From the NCBI GenBank assembly GCA_006247105.1, contig CM016926.1, positions 682,001-746,000 of the forward strand: a DNA stretch of 64,000 nucleotides, in the 5' to 3' direction. The position numbers were made by a program, and so were the translations under genes. The stretch comes from Giardia muris. Taxonomy: Eukaryota; Fornicata; Diplomonadida; Hexamitidae. Each line of letters begins with the position of its first letter. Within the stretch, counting starts at the first letter, position 1. A model generated the notes under the pieces. It saw only the letters and a list, made by a program, of their open reading frames with translations, was not told where the DNA came from and did no database searches. This document shows, piece by piece, positions 51,765-62,400 of this stretch.

Positions 51765-52908
51765 AATGCATCATGCTAGACGTCATTGGGGCCGTGACGG
51801 CGAAGAGGCGCTGCTGAGCTAGAGTGATCTGCAGATCTAGCCGACGAAGCTCCCCTGCCATTGTGGTAATCGCCCCCTTGACCTCGTGGATACTACTCGT
51901 GTCGGAGATCCGCGTTGACTCCACCTGCAGTTCCGTCTTCAAGGCTCGAAGGCGCTCGCTCACGGTAGCCAACTCCTCGGTCAGCTCGGCAAGGGTTTGC
52001 TCAAGCTCTGCTTCTTCCGCGGCAACAGTCTTATATGCCATGCTCACCTCGGTAAGCTGACCACTATACTGGGCGAGCTGGCCGCTCAGGTGCTGTTCGC
52101 GGCTTGCAATCCGCTCGAGTTGCTTCGCAATCCCGCTCGCCAGCCCGGTCAAGGACTGGGAGCACTGTACTGTGTCTCGCCCCAAAGCCTTCGCTAAAGA
52201 TGACATCGATGTGATATCCCGACGCCAATCCTGGCTCGCAAGGTGTGCGTCACGGCTTGCAAGCTGTGCCGTCGCCTCCGCCACCTCCGTCGCCCAATTC
52301 TGAGGGTTAGAAACGCCCGGGGCAATTGCATCGCCCTCACGGATAGCGGGGAACGGACGCTGAGTATTCGAGCCGGTGACAGCGTTGGAGGCAAGGCTGG
52401 GAGTGCTGATGAACTCCTCGAAGAGGTCGTCTTGGAGCTGTTGTTGCTCTTCTTCCTCACGTTCCACAGCCGCCTCCTCACTTCCAAGAGACTTCCACGA
52501 CAATAACGCTGGCTGAAGCTTCTGAAGGCAAGCGTCACACAAGGCGAGGATCAGGGCGGTGATGCCATCCCCATAGCCCTGCTTTATCTTATGCGGAGGA
52601 ATACGCTCGACATTAACGACATCACGACAAGCCGTGACTAGATCTGTCGCGACGGCCGTCGGCTCATCGAACTCCGAGACCGCCTGGGTCTGAATACCGA
52701 GGAGGGAGAGAAGCCACTGAGCAAGCCGAACGGTTTGTACGAGCTGATCAAGTGGACTAGGAGACTCAAGGTAGAAGTGAGCTGGGAGAAGGCAGGGGAG
52801 CCCCGCGGGGGCGCAGTAGCGCTCCTCGTATCGCAGCTGGCGCAGGCGCGCAACGATGTAGTGGGAGTTGACGACGGCGGGCATGTTGAGGCGCGGCTCG
52901 ATGGCCAT
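51763..52908 (-). CDS. IFT57: Intraflagellar transport protein IFT57 (IFT-B)
   Basis: A 381-residue flagellar transport subunit. The N-terminal calponin-homology-like domain (about 10-150) has family landmarks: RLRQLRYEERYC, HFYLESPSPLDQL, VRLAQWLLSLLG, FDEPTAVATDLV and KIKQGYGDGITALILALCD. An acidic EEEEQQQLQDDLFEEF stretch follows. The C-terminal third (about 240-370) is a long coiled coil (AEEAELEQTLAELTEELATVSERLRALK) that would pair with IFT20 in other organisms. It is slightly shorter than the vertebrate protein. It fits a cell with eight flagella. The start is 6 bp from the stop of the ankyrin gene upstream. Confidence 0.88.
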   Translation of the reverse strand: MAIEPRLNMPAVVNSHYIVARLRQLRYEERYCAPAGLPCLLPAHFYLESPSPLDQLVQTVRLAQWLLSLLGIQTQAVSEFDEPTAVATDLVTACRDVVNVERIPPHKIKQGYGDGITALILALCDACLQKLQPALLSWKSLGSEEAAVEREEEEQQQLQDDLFEEFISTPSLASNAVTGSNTQRPFPAIREGDAIAPGVSNPQNWATEVAEATAQLASRDAHLASQDWRRDITSMSSLAKALGRDTVQCSQSLTGLASGIAKQLERIASREQHLSGQLAQYSGQLTEVSMAYKTVAAEEAELEQTLAELTEELATVSERLRALKTELQVESTRISDTSSIHEVKGAITTMAGELRRLDLQITLAQQRLFAVTAPMTSSMMH

Positions 52909-52914
52909 TGAATT

Positions 52915-54660
52915 TTACATCTCCGGTTCCTGTTGGGCTTGAAGGTATCGAGTGATGAGGCTACACAGGTATTTCCGGGTGTTCCGCCACCTGCGTACCC
53001 GCTTCCCATATTTCTCCCCCTCAAATTCCAAGATAAGGCGAACCATTGCTGCAGAATCCGACCGAACCGCATGGTCGAGTGCACATATGTTTCTGGTGTC
53101 CGTCACCCCGGCCTCTCGCGGGCCGAGTAGTTCGGCACACCCAATGTTCCCTTCATTGACTGCCTTCATCAATGCCGTGCGGCCGCCGGAGTCAGTCTTT
53201 TTGGCCTCATATTCCATAAGGATGGAGACGCAGTCCGGATGTCCGGCAGTGGCCGCTGCAAGCAATGCCGTGTTCATGTACTTATCTGTTGCCATCCCAG
53301 CCTCCAAGCCTACTAAGAGACGCACGCAATCTGCATGGCCGTTCCAGGCGGCTAGCATCAGCGCCGTCCCGGACATCAGGTTGAAGAAGACCCCAGACGA
53401 GGACAAGCGTTCTGGGGCGTGAAGGATGGTCATCCGAGCCTCCGGAAGGAGCAAGGAGACAACGGCGGCATGTCCCGCATCGGAAGCATAACAGAGGGCC
53501 GTCCATCCCCGTTCGTCTTGAATCCCGATTTCGTCGTGAAGAAGCTGTACGCAGTCTGCATGACCATTCTGGGCGGCAAACATCAAGGCGGTTCTTCCTT
53601 GTTTGGAAGTCTGGCGAGTGCCATAGCGTGCAAGGATAGCAACACCATCGGCATCTCCTTGGTATGCCGAAATCATCAATGGAGTCAGTAGTGTTGCGCC
53701 ATTGACCAGTCCATGTTCGCGTTCGGCGAGCACGGAGACAATCCCGGTATATCGTTGGCGTGCAGCGATATGAATTGAGGCGGCCCCCTCAAAGACCCAT
53801 CCTCCAACGTTGACCTTGAAATTCAAGGTCATTCCAGCTTCCTTTTCAAGAAGTAATTGAACACCATCGACGTTGCACCTTAGAGTACAAACCCCAAGGG
53901 CGAACCACCCATCCTTCCCATACGTCCCCGCAAAACGTAAGAGACGCTCGATCCCTTCAAGGTCGTCATTCCTAGCCGCCTGGATCAAGCCTTCGACGCT
54001 CTCCTCATACTCATAGCAGAGGATTGAGTCTGCCGATGCGTCACCTTCGTCTTTTGACTCGGTATCCGGTTCCGATTGGAGACTATGTGCCTCCTTTGGT
54101 TCATCGGTAAAAGCTATCGTCTTTGTGCGGCGCGTGGGAGCTGGTAAGAGGACACGTATCTGCTGCACCTGTGCAGGAGTTGACCCCGATGGCATCCCTA
54201 CTCCCGGAGTATCCATACTTGGTTGACCTGATATGACGGTGGTGAACGAGTCTGAAACGGGCTCAAGTTCTGCTGCACCTAAACAAAGGGTATTCGTCTC
54301 TCCCTCGTTGTCTGTTGGGAAGACGTCGTCAAATGAGTCAACGAGAGCATCAGACGTTTGAAATTGCACGGCCTCATAATCACGAAGCTGCCACTCAACC
54401 CCAGGCTCCTTGAGACTCACTGAGACGTCCTCCCGCTGCAACAGGGAAAAGGGCTGCAATTCTTTGGTTTCATGCAGTGGGGACATGTCTTGGGACGAAG
54501 ACGCATAGGACCCTAGGGTGACCATTTGAGTCTCCGACTTCGAGTTGAGTCTTAGTCCAGGGTGGATGACGATCTTCGGGGCGCGCCGTGGAGGCATCGC
54601 GACGGACCTCGAGGAGCCTCCATCGCCAGAGGTCTGAGAACATGTACATGCTTGCGACAT
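52915..54660 (-). CDS. Ankyrin-repeat protein without RING
   Basis: A 581-residue protein. The first 220 residues are disordered, rich in Ser, Thr and acidic residues, starting MSQACTCSQTSGDGG. About nine ankyrin repeats fill residues 228-545 (RTALMFAAQNGHADC, GTALMLAAWNGHADC, NTALLAAATAGHPDC). One repeat carries an insert (LHAPERLSSSGVFFNLM). The C-terminus is a basic helix (YGKRVRRWRNTRKYLCSLITRYL). There is no kinase or RING part. It is one of the Giardia 21.1-like family; the partner is unknown. The start is 3 bp from the stop of the coiled-coil gene upstream. Confidence 0.88.
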   Translation of the reverse strand: MSQACTCSQTSGDGGSSRSVAMPPRRAPKIVIHPGLRLNSKSETQMVTLGSYASSSQDMSPLHETKELQPFSLLQREDVSVSLKEPGVEWQLRDYEAVQFQTSDALVDSFDDVFPTDNEGETNTLCLGAAELEPVSDSFTTVISGQPSMDTPGVGMPSGSTPAQVQQIRVLLPAPTRRTKTIAFTDEPKEAHSLQSEPDTESKDEGDASADSILCYEYEESVEGLIQAARNDDLEGIERLLRFAGTYGKDGWFALGVCTLRCNVDGVQLLLEKEAGMTLNFKVNVGGWVFEGAASIHIAARQRYTGIVSVLAEREHGLVNGATLLTPLMISAYQGDADGVAILARYGTRQTSKQGRTALMFAAQNGHADCVQLLHDEIGIQDERGWTALCYASDAGHAAVVSLLLPEARMTILHAPERLSSSGVFFNLMSGTALMLAAWNGHADCVRLLVGLEAGMATDKYMNTALLAAATAGHPDCVSILMEYEAKKTDSGGRTALMKAVNEGNIGCAELLGPREAGVTDTRNICALDHAVRSDSAAMVRLILEFEGEKYGKRVRRWRNTRKYLCSLITRYLQAQQEPEM

Positions 54661-54662
54661 AT

Positions 54663-56861
54663 TTACGCGTTCGTCTGAGCAAATAATGGTTCCGCATAGA
54701 GGGACGAGGGCGACGCCCCAGGCCTTCGTGGGCTCATCCCTGGGGACTGGTGATCGCTCTGCCGAAGGATGTCCTTCAAAGTCCCCAGCTGGGAACTAGC
54801 CGATGCTAGACGACGAAGTGCATCATCAAGCCCCTTGCAGCCCCTCTCAAGGGCGTCAGCACCATCTCCAATTCCTTCCTGTGCCAGTCGGACGGCCTGC
54901 AACGCCTCCTTGACCGTGCTCAGTAGGTCCAGGGTCCCATTAGTGTCACGAGTCGCCCCCTCAAGAACGGCACTCGCCTCGGAGAACCGTCGAAGTATTT
55001 CTTCAATCAAACGCTCTCCGGATGGGTGGTCCGCCGTCGGAGGAGCCGGCCCCCGGCTCTCCGGAAGGGCGTTAAGCCTCTGTTGCAGGACTCGATTCGT
55101 CTCCGAAAGTTTAGCGAAGGACTCTTCCAAGATGTAGACCTTCGACTTGTAGAGCGCGTTCTCCCGGACCAGCTCGTCCTCATGCGTCGAGAGTCGAAGG
55201 TTATCGCGCCCATAGTCATTGACCATGTCGGTCAGCCGCTTCACCTCCTCCTTGTACGTCTCCTCCGACCGACTATCGAGTGCCGCCTCGTCCTGGAAAG
55301 TGACGGCGAGCCGGTTCGGAGCGGTGCTGTGGCCAAGACGACGAGAGGTACCACTCTTCCTAGTCGCAGACGCCGAGAGAGAACCATCGAGACCCGCGTT
55401 ACTGAGTGCAAGTTCGGGAGCCAAGTCAAGACGAGTCGCACTCCCTACGCTTGGGCGAGCACTTCGACTATCAAGAAGCCCCTCGAGCTCCATCAGCTGA
55501 CTACGTAAAGCCTCATTCTCCTGCTCCTTCAGTTCGAGCTGGGCGGTGAGGGCTAGAACCCCCTCAACACAGCTCGCCTCGATGATGCTGACGGCCTTCC
55601 GAAACGCTGGCTCCCTAATAATACTCTCGTACAGCTGTTTCGCTTGCGGGGTGTTCGGAGCCTCTCCACGCAGGTATTGGCGGACAAACTCGAGCCTATC
55701 GACCAAGGCCGAGCTAACAAGGTCATGTGCCGTGACGGGGGTTTTGAGAGCATCGTATTTGGCGGCAACGCCTGGCCTATCGACCCCGGGTGTCAGGGCT
55801 TGTCGACGACCCGGAGGCCCCCCATCTTTTTGAGGCTGGGTCAGGTGGGTTTCGGCCCCATCGACCTTGTCGAGCTTCAGTTTCTTAAAGATAGCCTCCG
55901 TATCAGGAGCCGCTGGGTCTCCAGACCGCCCACTTGGGGTCTGAGGGACGAAGGAAAGGGCAAGGTTTCCACTCATCGACTGGGCAAGGGTATTGAGCTT
56001 CGAGATCGCACCACTCCTTGAGCGGCCGAGGAACTTGAGGATAGTCGAGTAATTCATGATGGTCGCCTGGTTGATCGTGAAGGCGGTGCGGTCTGGCGTC
56101 CCTGGCGCAGGACCAGGAACCACCCGATCCAAAGCATCCGCCCCAGGCTGGTCGACATCGGGACCACTGATAGTTGCATACCGGTGACTGTAATTGACTG
56201 GGTAGTCGGGACCAAGATACCCCATGAAGCCAGGGTTGACCTGGCTCGCCGTCAAGGTCGTACGCTGTCTAGGAAAGTAAGCGTCTTCGGGTTCCATGCT
56301 TTTGGATATGCTCCCTGGTACCAACCCGGGTTTTTGGGCTGGTCCGGTGCTCACAAGGAGACGGCTGCCGACGGTGGGACCATAGCTAAGGGCGAGGTCG
56401 TCCCGTCGAGGGGCCTTTGATACTGATGATACGAGACTGCCTCCATGAGACGGGATATACGGCTTGGCAACGCCAAATTGGGCGGCCGAGTCGGCCACCG
56501 TCTCCCCTTGTGTGGGGTGCGACGTAAGATGAGTAGACAGCTTCAAGCTCTCAGAAATCCCTGTCGTTCCCTCTTCTCCATGCACACTAGCCTCAGCAAG
56601 TGCTAACCTCGAGGAGAGGTTAGTGATATCCGCGGCATAGTTCTTGCATAGCTCCGCGTTACGAGTACGTTCGACCTCCAAGGCCGTCCCCAACTCCTTG
56701 ATGCGCTTGTTTGCCATCTCAAGGTCAGTCTCGTCCGCTGTGGCCGACCCACCCTGCTTGGCTCCCTCGGCCCCGGAGGGCTCGGCAGAGGCCCCGTCGT
56801 GATCCAGGTCCTCGGGGCGTAGGAGGTCACGAGTTCTCGTCTCGGAGTTCATCGAGGGCAT
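54663..56861 (-). CDS. Hypothetical coiled-coil protein
   Basis: A 732-residue protein. An acidic N-terminus with a short coiled coil (about 45-90, KRIKELGTALEVERTRNAEL) is followed by a long low-complexity, Pro/Ser/Gly-rich region (about 100-390). Several coiled-coil segments follow (about 470-700, e.g. LKEQENEALRSQLMELEGLL). The tail is disordered. No domain is recognised. The composition is like basal-body or cytoskeletal structural proteins, but that is a guess. The ATG at 56861 follows AAAATTT; the longer frame starts with TTG at 56876 and is rejected. A second Met (56852) is possible. Confidence 0.75.
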   Translation of the reverse strand: MPSMNSETRTRDLLRPEDLDHDGASAEPSGAEGAKQGGSATADETDLEMANKRIKELGTALEVERTRNAELCKNYAADITNLSSRLALAEASVHGEEGTTGISESLKLSTHLTSHPTQGETVADSAAQFGVAKPYIPSHGGSLVSSVSKAPRRDDLALSYGPTVGSRLLVSTGPAQKPGLVPGSISKSMEPEDAYFPRQRTTLTASQVNPGFMGYLGPDYPVNYSHRYATISGPDVDQPGADALDRVVPGPAPGTPDRTAFTINQATIMNYSTILKFLGRSRSGAISKLNTLAQSMSGNLALSFVPQTPSGRSGDPAAPDTEAIFKKLKLDKVDGAETHLTQPQKDGGPPGRRQALTPGVDRPGVAAKYDALKTPVTAHDLVSSALVDRLEFVRQYLRGEAPNTPQAKQLYESIIREPAFRKAVSIIEASCVEGVLALTAQLELKEQENEALRSQLMELEGLLDSRSARPSVGSATRLDLAPELALSNAGLDGSLSASATRKSGTSRRLGHSTAPNRLAVTFQDEAALDSRSEETYKEEVKRLTDMVNDYGRDNLRLSTHEDELVRENALYKSKVYILEESFAKLSETNRVLQQRLNALPESRGPAPPTADHPSGERLIEEILRRFSEASAVLEGATRDTNGTLDLLSTVKEALQAVRLAQEGIGDGADALERGCKGLDDALRRLASASSQLGTLKDILRQSDHQSPGMSPRRPGASPSSLYAEPLFAQTNA

Positions 56862-56937
56862 AAATTTTCGACGCAAGTTTTCCTTTTACACGAGGGCTTT
56901 CGCTCTACCTCTCTCACATAGCATCAGGACGGACCAT

Positions 56938-57351
56938 TCATGCATCGATCACGAGCTTGGTGAAGAACCAGCCGTCCTTGTTGTCGTTGAGGCGCTGGGT
57001 GAAGTCCTTAGTGACGAGCTCGAGCGCCTGAGTCTTCTTCGTCTTGTCGGCGAGTGTCTGGGCGTCGATCTTCTGAGAGAAGGAGTGGGAGAGGGTGTAC
57101 GCGGTCGGCATCAGATGGTTGACGTTCATCCGCTTGACGAACGTGCGCATGGCGCGGCGGCGCATGGCCCTCTCGTTCTTCGGGTCGACGGGGGCACCGC
57201 GCGGAAGGGAATCGACGCCAGCGACGAGGACGTAGGAGCCCTTCGAGTCCTTCGTCGGCTCGAGGACATTGATGACCGTCGCCTTCTTGCCCGCGTGGCG
57301 GCCCCGGAGGACGACGCAGATCATCCCAGTCTTGAAGATCGGGTTTGGCAT
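56938..57351 (-). CDS. RPL27: 60S ribosomal protein eL27
   Basis: A 137-residue large-subunit protein. It starts with a KOW-like strand set (FKTGMICVVLRGRHAGKKATVIN), then LVAGVDSLPRGAP, the conserved block FVKRMNVNHLMPTAYTLSH and the eL27 ending WFFTKLVID. Length and order match the family, so this is confident. The longest frame extends to 57573, but that part overlaps the divergent hydrolase and has no similarity, so the ATG at 57351 is used. It lies about 57 bp from the hydrolase start on the other strand. Confidence 0.95.
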   Translation of the reverse strand: MPNPIFKTGMICVVLRGRHAGKKATVINVLEPTKDSKGSYVLVAGVDSLPRGAPVDPKNERAMRRRAMRTFVKRMNVNHLMPTAYTLSHSFSQKIDAQTLADKTKKTQALELVTKDFTQRLNDNKDGWFFTKLVIDA

Positions 57352-57407
57352 AGCTTCGTCTCTCTGAGTGTTTGTACTCGGGATTTCATTTTGATCTGGT
57401 TTGGGGG

Positions 57408-58808
57408 ATGGAGGACAGGACTGGGGAAATGTCGACGGTGTTGGTCTGGACCGGGGTTTTAGGCTCGTTGGTGACCGTTCTGGTCCTTTTCTCGCAGCGG
57501 AAAAGGTACCTCCCGGTCCTAATGCGGCCCAGTAGCCCACTCGCCGAGAGATTAATGCGAAGGCTTTCAACACTTCAACGACGGGATCTTCGGGTTCCTA
57601 GGTCATTATGGACTCGTTACCAGTTCGCTGTGGCACCCTACCGCTTCCCAGCGCCGTCGATTGAGTACTCGATCGTCTGCCTTCGTGCAAATCGTAATGT
57701 GGCCGACTTTTGTCACGTGGCTCTTACGCGTGGCATTGTAGACAAGCTACGACGAGGAGAGATGGATGGAAGGGCTGTAGACCTGGTCCTCATCCAGCCG
57801 CAGTTCGGGGGAAGCTCCTATTCCCGTCCGATACGTCGTCTCATCAACGAGCTGAATAAGAAGGGCATTCCTACGGCATGCTTATTGCAGCGGGACCTTC
57901 CGAAGTATGAGTACCCGTATGGGGTCCCACCATATCGTAACTCGTACCTCTGTCATGAGGACGTCTACTTGGCCATTGAGTACTTGACCCTACTTGCTTT
58001 CAAAGTGCATACTATGGCCGCTCCCATGAAGGAACCACTGGATGAGGAGACTCTTTTGCACTCGATTGACCTTCTCCCTCCTCTAGCTCCTGAGGAACCT
58101 CATCCCCCGCCCACTGGGAAAACCTTCACTGTCAGCATTCATATTCTAGGCTATTCTCTTGGTGCGATGAGGATCACACACACCCTGATTGACCCTGAGC
58201 TACAAGGACGCCTCAAAGATATCGGGCGACGTGTTCAACAATTCCTGGCTCCGGACTATGCCACTATCAAGGTGCGCTTAGCATCGGCGGCTTTTGGTTA
58301 CTGTACGTTAGATGCTATGGCTCCTACGCGTCATCCACCGTCTCTTCAACGATCCATGGCCAGGTTCCTCATCGAGCACTTGCAACGCGATGAGAAGGCG
58401 CGTTCATACATCCTTCATCACCTCTCCGAGAAGACTTCCGAACCCGAGGCCGTCCTGCAACGGGCCCTCTCCTCTGGACTCCTCTCAGATCTTGACAAGC
58501 ATATCAGCTGCACGTTGTACGGTTTCGACGATTACGTCGACTACTATCGCCAGCTGCTCCCCACTGGACGGATCCACCTCTTCGACCCGTCCATCCCGGT
58601 CCTCTTTGTAGCCACCAATGACGACTTCATCACCGGTCCAGTCGTCTACACTGAAGAGATTGGCACGCACCCGTGCTCGTTGGGCGTCGTCTACAATCGA
58701 GGGGGCCATCTAGGGACGCTCCTCTCCGACGGGGGAGACGTCACCTCCAAGATCATGGCCGAATGGGTTGTCGGGGTTCGTGCCGAGTCAATGGACGGAG
58801 AACACTAA
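57408..58808 (+). CDS. Alpha/beta hydrolase, ABHD1/3-like
   Basis: A 466-residue serine hydrolase. The nucleophile elbow is GYSLGA (Ser250). The acid is Asp405 or Asp406 in FVATNDDFIT, and His434 lies in NRGGHLGTL. These spacings are those of the ABHD1/ABHD3/YheT group, whose members include phospholipases and esterases. An N-terminal hydrophobic helix (STVLVWTGVLGSLVTVLVLF) would anchor it in a membrane. The usual position of the oxyanion loop is hard to see. The longest frame starts at TTG 57372. ATG 57408 is used, with ATG 57429 (after GGGAA) an equally good alternative that would remove seven residues. Confidence 0.85.
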   Translation: MEDRTGEMSTVLVWTGVLGSLVTVLVLFSQRKRYLPVLMRPSSPLAERLMRRLSTLQRRDLRVPRSLWTRYQFAVAPYRFPAPSIEYSIVCLRANRNVADFCHVALTRGIVDKLRRGEMDGRAVDLVLIQPQFGGSSYSRPIRRLINELNKKGIPTACLLQRDLPKYEYPYGVPPYRNSYLCHEDVYLAIEYLTLLAFKVHTMAAPMKEPLDEETLLHSIDLLPPLAPEEPHPPPTGKTFTVSIHILGYSLGAMRITHTLIDPELQGRLKDIGRRVQQFLAPDYATIKVRLASAAFGYCTLDAMAPTRHPPSLQRSMARFLIEHLQRDEKARSYILHHLSEKTSEPEAVLQRALSSGLLSDLDKHISCTLYGFDDYVDYYRQLLPTGRIHLFDPSIPVLFVATNDDFITGPVVYTEEIGTHPCSLGVVYNRGGHLGTLLSDGGDVTSKIMAEWVVGVRAESMDGEH

Positions 58809-58834
58809 TTTTTTTTCGATCACCGAAGGGGCCA

Positions 58835-59440
58835 ATGCGCGTCGCCTCCCCACCCGCCAGGAGCGAGTGGTCAACCGAGGAGACTTGGCGTTTCTTCTGG
58901 CTCATCGCGCGCGAGGCCCGCTGCGTCCCCTCCCGGGTCTCCCACATGCTCAAGGGGCATAGGGAAGATAAGCTTTCTGCGAAGTACCAGGCGGAGCGCT
59001 ATCGGGTTGAGCGGAATGGGCCCTTGCACGATTGGCGGACGCTCGTAGTCTGCGCCCTCTCCCACTTGCGTCAGATGCTCATTGAGGGCCATCCTGCGGT
59101 TGAGGGCGTCCGTGAGCGACTGCTGGCACTGCTAGCGACCATGCATATTTCTCTAGGTGAGGAGGGGTTCGATAGTGCGCTTGGCTGTCATCTGTATCAC
59201 CTCTTCTCCGTCTTCCCGCAAAACCCTTTTAAGGCATGTCTTCATGACTTCGATTACTTGGGTCTGGGCGCCCTTTCACGGTGCGATGAGCCTTCTGAGG
59301 CGACCGAGGAACTTCGTCATCGGTTCGCCGAAAAGTATCTTAGGATAGGACTTGCTCACTTTTCGGAGTCACGTGACCCATATCTGAGGGGATATGATAC
59401 GTGGGCGCTCACGGATTGGCCCAACCGACCGGAGTCGTAG
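58835..59440 (+). CDS. Hypothetical protein, possible SANT/Myb-like N-terminus
   Basis: A 201-residue protein of unknown family. SEWSTEETWRFFWLIAREAR then SRVSHMLKGHREDKLSAKYQAERYRV (about 8-60) resembles a SANT/Myb helix set with spaced Trp, though only one or two of the usual Trp positions are filled; weak call. The rest is helical with many aromatic residues. The ATG at 58835 follows GGGGCCA, not A-rich. The longer frame from 58673 overlaps the hydrolase and is rejected. The TAG stop overlaps an AGTGAAC poly(A) signal. Confidence 0.65.
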   Translation: MRVASPPARSEWSTEETWRFFWLIAREARCVPSRVSHMLKGHREDKLSAKYQAERYRVERNGPLHDWRTLVVCALSHLRQMLIEGHPAVEGVRERLLALLATMHISLGEEGFDSALGCHLYHLFSVFPQNPFKACLHDFDYLGLGALSRCDEPSEATEELRHRFAEKYLRIGLAHFSESRDPYLRGYDTWALTDWPNRPES

Positions 59441-59445
59441 TGAAC
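59439..59445 (+). terminator. Poly(A) signal AGTGAAC between two plus-strand genes
   Basis: AGTGAAC starts inside the TAG stop (59438-59440) and ends 4 bp before the PDK1 ATG at 59450, with AAAA between. The signal of one gene and the A-rich initiator of the next are therefore contiguous. Confidence 0.7.
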
Positions 59446-59449
59446 AAAA

Positions 59450-62400
59450 ATGGCGTCGGACGCGCACGATAGCATGGACGCGTATGCGATCCTCGAGTAC
59501 CTCGCCGAGGGGAGCTACGGGAAGGTCTACCGAGCCGTCCATCGGCGGACGGGGCTGGAGGTCGCGATCAAGGTCATCGACTATTCTGCACTTGAGAAGC
59601 GGCGCCTGAATTACATGATCCAGCGCGAGGTACGGGCGATCTCGAAGCTCAACACACTCCGCGCCGTCGTCCACTTCTATAGCTGGTTCCCAGTGCACAA
59701 CACGAAGCACTTCGTATTGACAATGGAATACGCCGGACTTGGCGATTTGAGCACTCTGGTGAAGTGCTATGGTGCATTACCCGAGGCCTGGTGTCGTTTC
59801 TTCTTAGCAGAGATCGTGGTGGGTCTTGAAGGACTAACAAGTGCTCGTTATGTCCATCGCGATATCAAGCCACAAAACATTCTTCTTACTCGCGACGGTC
59901 ACGTCAAGATCTCAGACTTCGGAACAATTAAAGATTTGACCGAGGAAGAGCTAGAGATGGCTGAGGGGCGAACCGATTTCGTTGCGCGCCCTCTAGGCGT
60001 TGCCGTCGATCGGAAGCCTAAGCAGGACTCACATGAACGAGCTAGTGTCTATGGGACGGCCGTTTATTTGGCACCTGAGGCGAATCTTGCGGGTCCGATT
60101 TATGAGAGCCCTTTAGACGTCTGGAGCCTTGGGTGCATCATGTACGAGCTGTTGACAGGGAAGCCCGCCTTCATGGGGAACAACGAGCTCAATATCTTCT
60201 TCTCAACGGCCAATACCCAGACCCCTATCCCAACGGATGCTAGTCGTGCAGCTCAAGACCTAGTCGCAAAGCTCCTTACCAAGGACCCCTGTCGCCGTTT
60301 CGCTGGCGGCTGGCCCGCCATCAAGCGTCACCCATTCTTCCATGGCGTCAATTTCGAGCTTATCACAGAACAGAAGCCACCCTTCGAGCCAAAGATCATA
60401 TATTCTGACCTTTCCGACTACAATGCAGTCGGAGGTAGCAATTGGGAACGACGACGCCCCGATCGCGCCACACGTGCCGACTTCAACATTGCTCCGACAA
60501 CGGACTATGGCTTCCTCCAGCGGTTCCTCATGCCAAGCGAGCGTGTTCTCTTTACAACAGACGTTATCAAGCGCCGAGCTTTGAGAGTCGACAGGCGTCG
60601 AAGATTTGTCCTCACAGACTTTCCACGTCTGTTCTATATCGATCCCGAGACGATGATTCAGAAAGGTTCTGTTGACTTAACGTCAGCTAGTCTACGAGTG
60701 ACACGTGTGGAACAACGAGTCCTCGAGTTCTCACAGAAGACGAATTGCTTTTCCGTTGAAGTCTCAACGCAAGACATTTGCGATAAGTTCTTGAACCTTC
60801 TCACAAAGATTATCTCCACAAATGGGGCAGATAGCGCCAGCGCAGAGCTGATCTGCGATCAGTGCGGTGCAAAACTCTTGAAGAGTGGGTTCTGTAACGT
60901 GTGTGGAAATGTCGCCCAGGGAGAGTACAAAGGTCCCTCGACGATCCAGTGCATCATGCAACTCGACCCACGTTGGCTTCCAACCGCCGAAAAGAAGGCC
61001 TTCTTCAACGATTACCTCGCTCTCAAATCTGACGTCCAACCGGAACTGGATAATGTCTACGCTGTGACCCGGTTCCGAGTCCAAGAGTCCTTACAGCGCG
61101 CGGCCGAGCGTTTCCGACGTCAGTCATCTGACGTAGTAGTCACACGGCTTTCACATCATCGTCGTAATTCTCGGTTACCGACCAGTTCTCCTACGTCTAG
61201 CGCGTATTCTCAACTCGATGACTCGAAGGTTCAAGTCTCTGCCGCTCCCGAGCATGACTTTTTCGAGTTCTTCCAACAAAATGACCCTCCCGGTGAAGGG
61301 GATGGTCTGGGCTCTTTTGACGCTAGTATTGGAAGAGACGACTTGAAGGCGCTTGATCCCGCAGGCCTGCCAGTTGATACACCCAACGTCCTCCCTGAGG
61401 GGTCTGCAGACCTCCGTTGTCTTCTAGCAAAGGTCTACGCCGTCTCTGTCGCCAGTGAGAACATCAAGTACCCGACGCTCCCGCTCCCACGGATCCTGGT
61501 CCTAGGGAGTGACCACCTCATCACGAAGTATGAGGAGAACTTCCCGTATACGACCTGCCTTTTGGCCACCTTGAGGCTCTCAACCATGCGCTTCTTAAGA
61601 ATGCCTCCCATCGCCGACACGGCTGCATCATCTCTCCTCTCGACTTGTCTTTGTACTTGCACTGCTAAGCGTAGAGATCGACTCAGCCGGACAATTGGCC
61701 AAACCTATGACCTGATGACTGACCATACGGCTGCCTGCTATAGCTGTGGCGGTGACGTTTACAAGACAGCACGGCACGAGCCACTCAATGCTAATTTTGA
61801 GTCCCGGCCTCCTCGGGTCCGAGTTCCTATGGTTCTCTGTCCTGAAGGGATCTTATGCGCGGCTAAGATGCTGATGTCAAGCTCATCGGTTCAACACTCT
61901 CCCGCGTCCGCATCCGCCTCTGGATACCCGGACCTACGGCCGCAAACGATTACCGACGAGGAAATCTCCGCCGTGGTGTATCCTGATGCTGGGGTCCGCT
62001 CGTCCGGGCATCAACAGGAGCCTCTATCCCACTCCTGCTCGTGCAACGTCTCTTTTGACGAGGTGATTCACGAGAGCCAATCCTATCGAACCCGCGCCAG
62101 CTGGGGTGTCGAGATGGTTGCCTCCTACTATTACAAGCTTGACTCCGGACTCGTCCCCGAGCGTCTCCGTGAAGAACTTTATCTTCCCGAGGAGCGGAAG
62201 GCAGCTTGCATACATCACTCCATCCAGCGTGCTCCCGGAGTCGTTGGAGCGCCTCGGCGCTGCGACCTCCAGGAGCTGAACTTCATCAGGGATCAGACCG
62301 TTTGGGAGTCGAAGAGCTGGTATGCCTATCTGCATAGTACTGGTTACTGTCCGAGCATCACTCATGAGAACTTCCTGACGAGCAAGTTCAAGGACATCCA

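Noticed and set aside
57352..57573. N-terminal extension of eL27
   Set aside because: No similarity to eL27; it is opposite the hydrolase start region.
58807..58816. T run after the hydrolase stop as a terminator
   Set aside because: Eukaryotic pol II genes do not use T-run termination, and no AGTRAA is present there.
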